Under the pieces are notes generated by a model that ran no database searches, was not told the DNA's origin, and saw nothing but the letters and a program-made list of their open reading frames with translations. 64,000 bases of DNA, taken from NCBI GenBank assembly GCA_963618055.1, contig CAVERI010000002.1, positions 36,309 to 100,308 of the forward strand, written 5' to 3'. Made by a program: the position numbers and the translations under genes. Source of the stretch: SFHK01 sp963618055. Its GTDB lineage: Bacteria > Bacillota > Clostridia > Christensenellales > Aristaeellaceae. Shown here in pieces: positions 1 to 8,215 of this stretch; the stretch's first letter is position 1; the number at the start of each line of letters is the position of its first letter.

Positions 1-497
1 CTGGTGTGGAAGGAATACGCGTCCTTCATCGTAAACTCGCGCACGCGAATCAGGCCGCCGCGGGCGCGGGGCTCGTCGCGGAACTTGGTCTGAATCTGAT
101 AGATCATGAACGGATACTGCTGATAGCTCTCCGCGGTGCCGCGGGAGAGCTGAACGGCGGCCTCCTCGTGCGTCATGCCCAGCACCATGTCGTTGTTGCT
201 TCGGTCGTGGAAGCGCACCATTTCGCTGGCGATGGAATCGTAGCGGCCGGACTCGCGCCACAGGCTCGCGGGCATAACCACGGGCATCAGAACCTCCTGC
301 CCGTCGATGCGGTTCATTTCCTCGCGCAGAATCGCCTCGATCTTGCTGGTGATGCGCTTGGTGATCGGGAACAGCGAGTAAATGCCGTTTCCGACGTTTT
401 TGATGTAGCCGCCGCGAATCATGAAGATATGGCTGGCGATCTGGCAGTCGGCGGGGGTGTCCTTAAAGCGCTTGGTCAGCATCTGTGTGAATTTCAT
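1..497 (-). CDS. proS: Prolyl-tRNA synthetase, N-terminal part (runs off the left edge)
   Basis: Class II aminoacyl-tRNA synthetase that charges tRNA-Pro in the cytoplasm. Only the first about 165 residues are inside the window; the gene continues past base 1. The visible part has the class II motif 1 helix region (around residues 35-65, ending in LMPVV) and the motif 2 loop (TKFRDE followed by RARGGLIRVREF), which bind ATP and prolyl-adenylate. The HEEA stretch before motif 2 is typical of bacterial ProRS. The ATG at 495-497 is preceded on the minus strand by GAAAGGAACGAG, a good ribosome binding site. A T-box leader lies directly upstream, so expression should respond to uncharged tRNA-Pro. 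Confidence 0.95.
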   Translation of the reverse strand, partial: MKFTQMLTKRFKDTPADCQIASHIFMIRGGYIKNVGNGIYSLFPITKRITSKIEAILREEMNRIDGQEVLMPVVMPASLWRESGRYDSIASEMVRFHDRSNNDMVLGMTHEEAAVQLSRGTAESYQQYPFMIYQIQTKFRDEPRARGGLIRVREFTMKDAYSFHT

Positions 498-754
498 GAG
501 AGCTCGTTCCTTTCTCGTTCCAAAAAATAAGCCCCATCCCTCTTGCAGGGACGGAGACATGGCTTCCGCGGTACCACCTTGCTTGACGCGTTCGCGTCCA
601 ACTTGTGCGCCCCATATCGCGGGCGAAACGGCGCGTGCGCGCGCGGCTCGGAAGGCGGGAGGGGCGAAGCATCCTGCGCGGGCTTTCAGCCGCGACCCGC
701 GCTCTCTGGAAGAATGGAATACGCCTTTTTCCTTCCTCATTGCCAATAGCCCTT
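498..754 (-). promoter_or_regulatory. T-box leader of proS
   Basis: Untranslated leader between the proS promoter and the proS start. The diagnostic T-box sequence AAGGTGGTACCGCGG is at 566-580 (minus strand). It is followed by a terminator hairpin, CCGTCCCT-loop-AGGGATGG, with a run of six T at about 522-527. Further upstream is a strong GC stem, GCGCGGG/CCCGCGC, of the stem I type. Uncharged tRNA should pair with the T-box and switch the terminator to the antiterminator. The specifier codon should be a proline codon; CCC and CCT triplets occur in the expected area but I could not fix which one is used. Confidence 0.92.
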
Positions 755-782
755 ATTATAAGCGATTTGAAGGCAAAAACAA
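755..782 (-). promoter_or_regulatory. Sigma-A promoter of proS
   Basis: Minus-strand -35 TTGTTT (777-782) and -10 TATAAT (755-760), 16 bp apart. It lies just upstream of the T-box leader and back to back with the promoter at 804-832. Confidence 0.75.
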
Positions 783-803
783 GCAATATTTTGTAAATCG
801 AGA

Positions 804-832
804 TTGCAAAACGCGCGTTTTCATGGTATCAT
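804..832 (+). promoter_or_regulatory. Sigma-A promoter of the DUF4867 gene
   Basis: -35 TTGCAA (804-809), 17-bp spacer, -10 TATCAT (827-832), about 30 bp before the ATG at 865. Confidence 0.75.
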
Positions 833-864
833 AAAATGAAATCTGTTTCGGAAGGAAGATACAC

Positions 865-1497
865 ATGACCATCAAGCCCGTAACCGGCCGCGCCTTTAAG
901 CCCTTTGGCAGAGTGATCAAGGGATACTACCTCCGTTCTCTCCTTGAGGAGATGGAGAAAACCGAATGTCCGAGCGACAGGGTCGTTTACGAGCCCTCCG
1001 TTCGCAGTCTTGAAACGCTGAAAATCAGCAAGCAGCTTTCCGAGGAAGCCTACGGCGGCATGCCCATCCAGATCGGCTATTGCAACGGCCGCAACCATCT
1101 GCTGAACGCCGTGGAATATCACCGCGATTCCGAGCTGAACCTTGCCTGCACCGACATGATTCTGCTCGTCGGCAAGCGGCAGGACATCGGCCGCGATTAT
1201 ACCTACGACACCGGCAAAATGCAGGCGTTTCTCGTGAAGAAGGGCACGCTGATTGAAATCTATTCGACCACGCTGCATTACGCGCCCATCAGCGCCGGTG
1301 AGAACGAGAACTTCCGCTGCGTCGTCGTGCTGCCCAAGGGCACCAACGAGCCGCTGCCCGCCTGCCGCGGCAAGGCGCACACAAAGGAGGATCAGCTGCT
1401 CACCCATGTGAATAAGTGGCTGATCGCGCACCCCGAAAGCGGCCTTGACAAGGACGGCGCCTTCGTGGGTCTGAAGGGCGAAAACATCCGCCTGTAA
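865..1497 (+). CDS. DUF4867 family protein
   Basis: Soluble protein of 210 residues that I recognise as DUF4867, a cupin-like family often found near sugar isomerases in Firmicutes; its reaction is not known to me. There is no signal peptide or membrane segment. The core around residues 60-130 is rich in short beta strands (IQIGYCNGRN, NAVEYH, MILLVGK), as expected for a double-stranded beta helix, with His and Glu residues that could bind a metal. The ATG follows GGAAGGAAG at a normal distance. The gene has its own promoter and is the first of a short plus-strand run that includes the nuclease and the helicase, 62 bp downstream. No sugar gene is adjacent, so the context does not help with function. 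Confidence 0.75.
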   Translation: MTIKPVTGRAFKPFGRVIKGYYLRSLLEEMEKTECPSDRVVYEPSVRSLETLKISKQLSEEAYGGMPIQIGYCNGRNHLLNAVEYHRDSELNLACTDMILLVGKRQDIGRDYTYDTGKMQAFLVKKGTLIEIYSTTLHYAPISAGENENFRCVVVLPKGTNEPLPACRGKAHTKEDQLLTHVNKWLIAHPESGLDKDGAFVGLKGENIRL

Positions 1498-1512
1498 TCC
1501 GCGCTTCAATTT

Positions 1513-1540
1513 CGCACGCCGTCCTTCGGGGCGGCGTGCG
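1513..1540 (+). other. Strong hairpin between the DUF4867 and nuclease genes
   Basis: Perfect inverted repeat CGCACGCCG/CGGCGTGCG with a smaller CC-ttcg-GG hairpin inside. No T-run follows, so it is not a classical terminator. It lies just before the ribosome binding site of the next gene and may stabilise RNA or reduce read-through. Confidence 0.45.
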
Positions 1541-1559
1541 CAGTGTAAGGAGACGTTCC

Positions 1560-1931
1560 GTGACCGATTCCGTAAACCGCATCCTGTCCGCGCTTTCCGC
1601 CGTGCGCGTGCCCGCCGCGCCGGGCGAATACGATCTGCACGCGCTGATCGCCGCCGCGCTCGACGACGCTGGTATCGCCTATGCGCACGAAGCAAGGCTG
1701 GCCGATGGCGCGCGCATCGACTTTCTGGCGGGCAGCGTCGGCATCGAAGTCAAAAAAAGTCGGCCGGAGCGCGCGCGCCTTTTGCGTCAGGTGGATAAAT
1801 ACCTTGCCTGCGCGGAGGTAGACGCGCTGATCGTCGTGTCGCAGCGGGCGCTTTCGCTGCCAACCATGTGCCGCGGAAAGCCCGTGCTTCTGTTTACGCT
1901 CAATCGCCTGTGGGGGGTGTCGCTTCCGTGA
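1560..1931 (+). CDS. Small PD-(D/E)XK nuclease-like protein coupled to a SNF2 helicase
   Basis: A 123-residue protein with the core of a restriction-endonuclease-like fold. It has an early acid (E44), then D54 in IDF, then E63-V-K65 in GIEVKK, giving the D-x(8)-E-x-K spacing, and Q77-x3-Y81 like the QxxxY motif of RecB-type and VRR-NUC-type nucleases. A nuclease role is inferred from these motifs only. The chosen GTG start at 1560 follows AAGGAG at 7-8 bases; an upstream in-frame ATG at 1536 has no such site. The stop codon overlaps the helicase start (GTGA at 1928-1931), so the two proteins are probably made together. Nuclease/SNF2 pairs of this type are common in phage replication modules, but no other phage gene is near. 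Confidence 0.7.
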   Translation: MTDSVNRILSALSAVRVPAAPGEYDLHALIAAALDDAGIAYAHEARLADGARIDFLAGSVGIEVKKSRPERARLLRQVDKYLACAEVDALIVVSQRALSLPTMCRGKPVLLFTLNRLWGVSLP

Positions 1932-3673
1932 ACGAGCAGGAATACCCGGCCTATCTTTCGGACGTTCCCGAGGGAGCGCACACCTACGGCACGCTTTCCT
2001 ATAACCGCCGCTCCAAGTGCTGGACGATCAAGGGCGAGCCCTGCGTGACGGAGCTGGCCAAGCGCCTGTTTCCCGGCTGCGACGGGCGCGGCCGCGGCGT
2101 CGCGCGCTTCACGGCGCACCGGCGCATCATCGGAGATTTGAACTGGCTGATGCTGCGCTATCCCCTTCAGATAAAGGAGGCCGACCGCGCTCGCTGGCAG
2201 GAAGCCCTGAAGGACGCGCGCGAGTACGCCATTCGCCGTGAGCGGAGCCTTACCTCTCCCGCCTCCGTCACCCCGCCGGACGATGAGTTCCGCGGCGAGC
2301 TGATGCCGTTTCAGAAGCTCGGCTTGGGCTTTCTGCTGAACAGCCGCCGCTGCCTGCTGGCCGACGAAATGGGTCTGGGAAAGACGGTGCAGGCGCTGGC
2401 GTTTCTCGCCACGCTGCGCGCGTATCCGGCGCTGATCGTCGTTCCGCCGCATCTTGTGCGCAACTGGGCGCGCGAGTGCGAGCGCTTTCTGAAGCCCGAC
2501 GGCAGCCTGCGCGTACACGTTATCCGCGGCCTGAAGCCCTATGACCTGCCCGAGGCCGACGTGTACATCGTTCACTATCTCCTTTTGCGCGGCTGGAAGA
2601 CGGCGCTGCCGGACTGCCATTTCGGCTGCGTCATCTTCGACGAGATTCAGGAGCTGCGCCATTCCGGCACAGAAAAATACTCCGCCGCCAGCCTGCTTTC
2701 CGACGCGTCTGAGAACGTCGTCGGCCTGTCCGGTACGCCGATTTACAACAACGGCGGCGAAATCTGGAACGTCGTCAACATCATCGATTTTCACTTTCTG
2801 GGCGACTGGGAGAGCTTTTCCCGCGAATGGTGCTACGGCTACGGCAATATGGTTGTGGCAAAGCCGGATCTGCTGGGCGAGCATCTGCGGCGCGAGGGAC
2901 TGATGCTGCGCCGCGTGAAGAGCGAGGTTTTAAAGGAGCTGCCGCCCAAGCGGCGGCTGGTGCAGGAGATCGACTGGGACGACCGCGTGTATCGCGAGCT
3001 GATGCGCCCCGTGGCCGAGCAGCTGCATCTGCTCGACGGCGCGGAAACCGCCTCCGCGCGCGCGCTGATCGAGGATCAGATTTCCCAGACCCAGCGGCAG
3101 GCCACCGGCGTCGCCAAGGCGCCGTATGTCGCCGCGTTCGTGCGCGCGCTTCTGGAAAGCGGCGAAAGGGTGCTGCTCATGGCGCACCATCACGCCGTGA
3201 TGGACATCTATGCGAAGGAACTAAAGCCGTTCCGCCCGGCCTTCATCACCGGACGCGAAAACGACGCCAAAAAGGATGCGGCTGCCCGCGCCTTCATGGA
3301 TGGGACGACGAATCTGTGCGTCGTGTCCCTTCGAAGCGCAAGCGGTCTCAACTTGCAGCGTGCCAGCTGCGTGGTATTCGGCGAGCTGGACTGGTCGCCC
3401 GCCGTGCATTCGCAGGCAGAGGATCGCGCGCACCGCATCGGCCAGAGCGATTCGCTCGCGTGCTATTATCTGGTCTCCCCGCGCGGCTCGGACAGCGACA
3501 TGCAGGACGCGCTCGGCCTGAAGGTCAGCCAGTTTGTCGCGCTGATGGGCGACGAGCCGTCCGACCGCGCGCGGGACGCGCTCATGCAGTCCGAAGCGCG
3601 CGACCGCATCCGCCGCCTTGTCGAACGCCTTCGCGGCGAATACGCCTCCGCGCCTTCGGGCGAACCGCAATAA
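1928..3673 (+). CDS. SNF2-family DNA-dependent ATPase/helicase
   Basis: A 581-residue superfamily 2 ATPase. After a small N-terminal region of about 110 residues it has Walker A DEMGLGKT (146-153), Walker B DEIQ (238-241), motif III GLSGTP (near 270) and motif VI QAEDRAHRIGQ (496-506), all diagnostic of SNF2 proteins. It should translocate on duplex DNA and remodel or anneal it rather than unwind freely. The compact form without chromatin domains resembles phage and SMARCAL1-like members. The GTG start at 1928 overlaps the nuclease stop codon, so translation is coupled; ATGs further upstream lie inside the nuclease gene. Base composition matches the neighbours. Likely acts with the nuclease on branched or stalled DNA, which is inference. 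Confidence 0.88.
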   Translation: MNEQEYPAYLSDVPEGAHTYGTLSYNRRSKCWTIKGEPCVTELAKRLFPGCDGRGRGVARFTAHRRIIGDLNWLMLRYPLQIKEADRARWQEALKDAREYAIRRERSLTSPASVTPPDDEFRGELMPFQKLGLGFLLNSRRCLLADEMGLGKTVQALAFLATLRAYPALIVVPPHLVRNWARECERFLKPDGSLRVHVIRGLKPYDLPEADVYIVHYLLLRGWKTALPDCHFGCVIFDEIQELRHSGTEKYSAASLLSDASENVVGLSGTPIYNNGGEIWNVVNIIDFHFLGDWESFSREWCYGYGNMVVAKPDLLGEHLRREGLMLRRVKSEVLKELPPKRRLVQEIDWDDRVYRELMRPVAEQLHLLDGAETASARALIEDQISQTQRQATGVAKAPYVAAFVRALLESGERVLLMAHHHAVMDIYAKELKPFRPAFITGRENDAKKDAAARAFMDGTTNLCVVSLRSASGLNLQRASCVVFGELDWSPAVHSQAEDRAHRIGQSDSLACYYLVSPRGSDSDMQDALGLKVSQFVALMGDEPSDRARDALMQSEARDRIRRLVERLRGEYASAPSGEPQ

Positions 3674-3696
3674 CACAGGAAGGAAGGCAACGGCTC

Positions 3697-3744
3697 ATGC
3701 AGAAACGAACGGACGAATACCGCGTGATCGATTTGACGGGCTGA
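3697..3744 (+). other. Possible tiny ORF or frameshifted remnant behind the SNF2 gene
   Basis: A 15-codon frame starts at an ATG that follows GGAAGGAAGGC. It stops at TGA (3742-3744). The next frame continues openly from about 3735 to a TAA at 3807-3809 (GLTKKMEKLC and then 14 more residues). A single frameshift would join the two into a protein of about 37 residues. It could be a real small peptide gene, a decayed gene or chance; there is no homology I recognise. Confidence 0.25.
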
Positions 3745-3831
3745 CCAAAAAGATGGAAAAGCTCTGCGCGGAAGGAAACCGTCTCTTCCCAACGGAGACC
3801 GATTCGTAACGCGCCGGTTTTCCGCGAAACC

Positions 3832-4758
3832 CTACGCAATCAGCAAAGACAGCAGCGGCAGCGTCACGATGCTCGCAAGCGTCGTAAGCAGAACCACGTT
3901 GGCGCTCAGCTCCTGCTCGCAGCGGTGCAGCTCCGCCAGCGACAGGATGACCGCCGCCGAGGGCGCGGCGCTCAGAATCAGCATGCAGTCGCGGAACGTC
4001 TCGTCCAGTCCCGGAATCAGAAGCACCATGCCATAGGCCGCGAGCGGATACACGATCAGCTTCATCGCGCACACGCCGTACACAAACGGACGGCTGAACA
4101 GGCGCTTCAGCTCCACGCTGGCAAGCCTCATGCCCAGCACGATCATGCACAGCGGCGTGCTCATCTTGCCAAGCAGGGAAAGCGCGCCGTTCAAGCTCTC
4201 AGGCAAGCGCATTTTCAGAAGGTACAGCGGAAGCGCCGCCAGTACGGACAGCGTCGTGGGATTGAGCACGGCGGCGCGCGGCGAGATATAGCTCGGATCC
4301 CGTTTAATGGCGTATACGCCGATTGTAAACACCAGAAGATTCATGCCAGTCAGATAGGCCAGACTGTAGCAGCCCACCAGCGGCTCCGAGGGAAACAGCG
4401 CCGTGACGACCGGCAGCCCGAAAAAGCCCACGTTTCCCCACACCGACGCAATAGACAGGATGCGGTACTTCGCCTGCTCAAACCGCTTGCGGAACACGAA
4501 AAACAGCGCGCCGAACACCGCAAGCTGCGCCAGCATCGACAGGAGAAAGAACCAGCCGATTTTGATAAAATCCGCCCGGTTGTACTCCATTGCCTGAAAC
4601 GTGCTGATGATCATGCCCGGACAGCAGATATACAGAAGAATCGCCGAAAGCGTCTTCGCGTGGCTTTCATGCCCCTTCCCGCTTCGAATCAGCAGAAATC
4701 CGCACGCGACATACAGAAAAATTACCCCCATGTTTCCCAGCACAATCGAAAACGCCAT
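3832..4758 (-). CDS. AEC-family transporter (auxin efflux carrier/MdcF type)
   Basis: Integral membrane protein of 308 residues with about ten hydrophobic helices in two blocks, split by a polar middle loop, as in the AEC family of secondary carriers for organic acids such as malonate. The substrate cannot be read from sequence. Conserved-looking features are the asparagine/glycine region WGNVGFFGLP after helix 4 and a C-terminal half rich in ALPLYLLK and SAAPSAAV stretches. The ATG at 4758 has GGTGG six bases upstream. A GTG three codons earlier (4767) is in frame but would lie on that site. It is downstream of the MnmA-like gene on the same strand with an 85-bp gap and no clear promoter between, so it may be co-transcribed. 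Confidence 0.88.
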   Translation of the reverse strand: MAFSIVLGNMGVIFLYVACGFLLIRSGKGHESHAKTLSAILLYICCPGMIISTFQAMEYNRADFIKIGWFFLLSMLAQLAVFGALFFVFRKRFEQAKYRILSIASVWGNVGFFGLPVVTALFPSEPLVGCYSLAYLTGMNLLVFTIGVYAIKRDPSYISPRAAVLNPTTLSVLAALPLYLLKMRLPESLNGALSLLGKMSTPLCMIVLGMRLASVELKRLFSRPFVYGVCAMKLIVYPLAAYGMVLLIPGLDETFRDCMLILSAAPSAAVILSLAELHRCEQELSANVVLLTTLASIVTLPLLSLLIA

Positions 4759-4843
4759 AAAACCCACCTTCAGCCAGTCATTTCATTCAAATTCAAACGA
4801 TATACCCGGCGCGGGCGCGCAAACCTCTCTCCAATCCCATGCG

Positions 4844-5842
4844 TCAAACAATATACCCGCCGCCCAGCAGGCGCTCGCCGTCGTACAGCGCCGCCGCCTG
4901 TCCCGGCGCGGGCGCGCGGACGGGCTCGTCGGTCGTCACATGCGCGCCGCCATCCGTAAGAAGCACCGTACACGCGGGCGTTTCCCAGCGCGTATGGCGC
5001 ACGCGCACCGCCGCGCGAAATTCCGCGCCGGGCGCGCGCCCGTTCACGAAGCTCAAATCCGCAATGTCAAATTCATGCTTGAACAGATCGTCCCACAGGC
5101 ACAGCTCCAGCTCGTTGCTTTCGGCGTGAATGGCCGATACGTACAGCCTGCGCTCATGCCACATTTCCGGCCAGCGCTGCCCGACGGTATAATGATGAAT
5201 GCCCTCGTGCGTACCGATTCTCTCGTCTCCCAGCCGCGCCGCGCCCGGCCCCGGCGCGGCCGCCCGGCTTTCCAGCCACTCGGCGTAGGTCTGCCCCTTG
5301 ATAAAGCAGTTTTCGCGGCTGTCCGGCTTGTTTGCCACCCGCAGCCCCATCTCCGCCGCCATTTCGCGCACGTGCTTCTTCTGATATTCGCCCAGTGGAA
5401 GCAAGAGCCGCGAAACCTGCTCCGGCTTCAGCCGCGCCAGCATATAGCTCTGGTCGTTGTCCGGATTGCCCATATAGAGATTCCGCCCATCGCAGCGCGC
5501 GTAATGCCCGGTGGCAATCAAACGCGCGCCCAGCTCGTCCGCGCGCCGCAGAAGCGCCGGGAGCTTGACCTCCGGATTGCAGCCGATGCACGGATTCGGC
5601 GTTCGCCCCGCCAGATACGCGCGCAGAAACGGCTCGCATACATGCCGGTTCAGCTCCTCGTGAATGTCCGCCACCTGAAGCTCCACGCCCAGCCGCTCCG
5701 CGCTCGCCAGCGCATCTGCCCGCGCGTCCGCCCCGGCAATATCCAGATATACGCCGTGCACCTCATATCCCCGCTCCATCAGCACGCGCGCCGCGACCGC
5801 GGAATCCACGCCGTCCGACAGACCCAGCACCACTTTTTCCAA
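4844..5842 (-). CDS. mnmA: MnmA-like tRNA 2-thiouridylase, divergent
   Basis: Member of the MnmA/TrmU family, which uses ATP and a persulfide relay to thiolate U34 of Lys, Glu and Gln tRNAs. About 332 residues. The PP-loop near the N terminus reads GLSDGVDS, where the family has GLSGGVDS. The first catalytic cysteine is in TPNPCIGCN and the second in ENCFIKG; both are kept, as are the TGHYAR and DQSYML motifs. The C-terminal beta barrel ends in LGGGYI. I prefer the TTG at 5842, eight bases after GGAGG, which starts the protein just before the PP-loop. A GTG at 5872 would add ten residues. It lies downstream of cysS on the same strand with a short gap, so the two are probably one operon. It could be the only MnmA or a paralogue of altered specificity. 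Confidence 0.85.
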   Translation of the reverse strand: MEKVVLGLSDGVDSAVAARVLMERGYEVHGVYLDIAGADARADALASAERLGVELQVADIHEELNRHVCEPFLRAYLAGRTPNPCIGCNPEVKLPALLRRADELGARLIATGHYARCDGRNLYMGNPDNDQSYMLARLKPEQVSRLLLPLGEYQKKHVREMAAEMGLRVANKPDSRENCFIKGQTYAEWLESRAAAPGPGAARLGDERIGTHEGIHHYTVGQRWPEMWHERRLYVSAIHAESNELELCLWDDLFKHEFDIADLSFVNGRAPGAEFRAAVRVRHTRWETPACTVLLTDGGAHVTTDEPVRAPAPGQAAALYDGERLLGGGYIV

Positions 5843-5914
5843 GGCCTTTCCCTCCACCGTCAGCCCCTTCACCGCATTGAAAAGCGCCGATGCCCTTCGA
5901 CACCGGCGCGCGGC

Positions 5915-7366
5915 TTATGCCCTTCGAACCTTCGGGCCGCTCGCGGTATCCTCGATCGCGTAGCCCATCTCCGTCACGCGCGCGCGAATCGCGTCCGCCT
6001 CGGCGAAGTTCTTCGCCTTCTTCGCGGCCTGCCGCGCCTTCAAAAGCGCCTCGACCTCCGGATTTTCGTCGCAGCCGTCAAACGTCACGGCGAATGCGCC
6101 CGCCTTGGCCTGCTGCTTTTTCAGCGCCTCGCGGCGCGCCTCGCCCTTCTTGACAACGTCCAGACCCAGCACGGAGTCAAACCGCTTCAGCGCCTCCAGC
6201 TTGGTGTCGTCGTTCGTATTGTACTTCAGCGCGTCATACAGCGCCGTCACCGCCAGCGACGTGTTCAAATCGTTGTCCAGCGCGGCGCGGAACTTCTCGT
6301 CCAGCGCCTTCAGCGCGTCCTCGTCGATTTCCGCGCCCGCGGGCTTCAGCGCCGCGACCTTGGCAATCAGCTTATTGTAGGTCGTCTGCGCGTTGTCAAG
6401 GTTCTCCCACGTGAATACCAGCCCGCGGCGATAGTGGCTTTGCAGGCAGAACAGGCGATACGCCAGCGGGTCGTAGCCCTTTTCCTCCAGCAGCGAAACC
6501 GTCAGAAACTCGCCCTTGCTCTTGGACATCTTGCCGCCCGTGGTGTTCAGGTGGTACACATGCATCCAGTAATTGCACCACTTGTGCCCCAGATAGGCCT
6601 CGGACTGCGCGATTTCGTTGGTATGGTGCGGAAACGCGTTGTCAATGCCGCCGCAGTGAATGTCCAGATCCTCGCCCAGATGCTTCATGGAGATGCCGGA
6701 GCACTCAATGTGCCAGCCCGGATAGCCCACGCCCCACGGTGAATCCCATTTCAGCGCCTGATCCTCGAACTTGGACTTGGTGAACCACAGCACGAAATCG
6801 TTCTTGTTGCGCTTGTTCTCGTCGGCCTCCACGCCCTCGCGCACGCCCACGGCCAAATCTTCCTCGTCAAAATCGTTGAACACATAGTACTTTTCCAGCT
6901 TCGACGTGTCAAAATACACGTTCCCGCCGGCAAAATAGGCATACCCCGTGTCCATCAGCTTCTGAATAATCTTGATATACTCGTCAATGCAGCTCGTCGC
7001 GGGCTCCACAACGTCCGGCCGCTTGATGTTCAGCTTCCGGCAGTCGGAGAAAAACGCGTCGGTGTAATACCTCGCGATTTCCATCACGGTCTTGTGCTCG
7101 CGGCGTGCGCCCTTGAGCATCTTGTCCTCGCCCTCGTCGGCGTCGCTGGTCAGATGACCCACGTCGGTAATATTCATCACGCGCTTCACGTTGTAGCCGA
7201 TGCAGCGCAGATATTTCTCCAGAACGTCTTCCATGATATAAGAACGCAGGTTGCCGATGTGCGCAAAGTGGTACACCGTCGGCCCGCACGTATACATCTT
7301 CACGATGTCCGGATGATTGGGCTTGAATTCTTCCTTCACGCGGGAAGCGGAATTGTACAGATACAT
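5915..7366 (-). CDS. cysS: Cysteinyl-tRNA synthetase
   Basis: Class I synthetase of 483 residues, the usual length, which attaches cysteine to tRNA-Cys. The N terminus has the zinc cysteine in the TCGPTVY motif and the HIGH-type motif FAHIGNLR. The second zinc ligand set is in the GWHIECSG region. KMSKS occurs in GGKMSKSKGE. A C-terminal helical domain with coiled stretches ends the protein. The ATG at 7366 is preceded by GAGGGGG. The promoter at 7411-7439 drives it, followed by the MnmA-like gene. A link between cysteine charging and tRNA thiolation is only a suggestion from the order. Confidence 0.97.
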   Translation of the reverse strand: MYLYNSASRVKEEFKPNHPDIVKMYTCGPTVYHFAHIGNLRSYIMEDVLEKYLRCIGYNVKRVMNITDVGHLTSDADEGEDKMLKGARREHKTVMEIARYYTDAFFSDCRKLNIKRPDVVEPATSCIDEYIKIIQKLMDTGYAYFAGGNVYFDTSKLEKYYVFNDFDEEDLAVGVREGVEADENKRNKNDFVLWFTKSKFEDQALKWDSPWGVGYPGWHIECSGISMKHLGEDLDIHCGGIDNAFPHHTNEIAQSEAYLGHKWCNYWMHVYHLNTTGGKMSKSKGEFLTVSLLEEKGYDPLAYRLFCLQSHYRRGLVFTWENLDNAQTTYNKLIAKVAALKPAGAEIDEDALKALDEKFRAALDNDLNTSLAVTALYDALKYNTNDDTKLEALKRFDSVLGLDVVKKGEARREALKKQQAKAGAFAVTFDGCDENPEVEALLKARQAAKKAKNFAEADAIRARVTEMGYAIEDTASGPKVRRA

Positions 7367-7410
7367 GGAAGTTCCCCCTCGGTTAACGTTATTAATCCCC
7401 TATCCCGCAT

Positions 7411-7439
7411 ATCATACAACAAACCGACGTGAAGCGCAA
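7411..7439 (-). promoter_or_regulatory. Sigma-A promoter of cysS
   Basis: Minus strand: -35 TTGCGC (7434-7439), 17-bp spacer, -10 TATGAT (7411-7416), about 45 bp before the cysS ATG. Confidence 0.7.
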
Positions 7440-7584
7440 GCGCGCAAGGCGGCAGTTTGGTAAAAAATACAGCGTCTCCGCCGCCCGGCGGTCTGACAGG
7501 CGGCTATGAAATATGATCCTGAAGTTATTAATCGAACAAATTTCAGCCAATTCCGCCCCATGGATTCCATTTGCGCGGAAGGTA

Positions 7585-7593
7585 TGCTATAAT
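7585..7593 (+). promoter_or_regulatory. Extended -10 promoter of the maf-mre-rod run
   Basis: TGCTATAAT is an extended -10 element (TGn before TATAAT). The -35 region 17 bp upstream (TTCCAT) is weak, which fits an extended -10 promoter. It lies 43 bp before the maf ATG and is the only clear vegetative promoter seen ahead of the cell-shape genes. Confidence 0.7.
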
Positions 7594-7635
7594 GAAGGGT
7601 ACAGTGAGAGAGTATTGCCTGAAAGGGACTGGAAT

Positions 7636-8205
7636 ATGCGCGCATTGATTCTCGCATCCGCGTCGCCGAGGCGGCGCGAGCTTCTGACGAACATGGGCAT
7701 CCCCTTTACCGTTCACCCCTCCGACGCGGACGAAACCGTGTCCGGCGCGCCCGAGGAAATGGTTCGAACGCTGGCGCTGCGCAAGGCCGCGCAGGTCGCG
7801 CGCGAATGCGGCGCGGGCTGGATTGTGGGCGCGGACACGCTGGTCGCGCTGGACGGCCGCGCGCTGGGCAAGCCCGCGGACGCGGACGACGCCGTTCATA
7901 TGCTGAAGGCGCTCTCCGGCCGCGCGCACGACGTGTTCACCGGCGTATGCCTGATGGACGCGGCGACGGAAAAGCGCGACCTGCGCGTCGTGGGCACAAG
8001 GGTGTTCTTCCGCCCTCTTGCAGAGGAAGAAATCCGCGCCTACGCGGCTACGGGCGAGCCGATGGACAAGGCCGGCGCCTACGCCATTCAGGGCGGCGCG
8101 CGCGGCTTCGTGGAGCGCTACGAGGGCTCCTACGAGAACATCGTCGGCTTCCCCACGCAGGAATTTGCCAAAATGTACGAGGGCTTTGAGAGCCTGCTGA
8201 AATAA
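7636..8205 (+). CDS. maf: Maf-family nucleotide pyrophosphatase
   Basis: House-cleaning pyrophosphatase of 189 residues that hydrolyses non-canonical or modified nucleoside triphosphates (dTTP/UTP type in the subfamily with this signature). Motifs seen: SASPRRRELL at residues 8-17, the substrate-binding ADTLV stretch near residue 70, and DKAGAYAIQGGA near residue 145. The ATG at 7636 starts immediately before the conserved beta strand, with GAAAGGGA upstream. In Bacillus, maf also lies just upstream of mreB, and the same order is seen here with mreB 10 bp downstream. It is the first gene of the shape operon. Confidence 0.95.
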   Translation: MRALILASASPRRRELLTNMGIPFTVHPSDADETVSGAPEEMVRTLALRKAAQVARECGAGWIVGADTLVALDGRALGKPADADDAVHMLKALSGRAHDVFTGVCLMDAATEKRDLRVVGTRVFFRPLAEEEIRAYAATGEPMDKAGAYAIQGGARGFVERYEGSYENIVGFPTQEFAKMYEGFESLLK

Positions 8206-8215
8206 GGAGCAAGCT

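Noticed and set aside
1513..1540. Rho-independent terminator after the DUF4867 gene
   Set aside because: The stem is strong, but no T-run follows on either strand and the next gene starts within 20 bp, so termination is doubtful.
1560..3673. Prophage origin of the nuclease/SNF2 pair
   Set aside because: No integrase, terminase, structural or regulatory phage gene is adjacent, and composition matches the chromosome. It could be an old domesticated piece, but a prophage is not supported.
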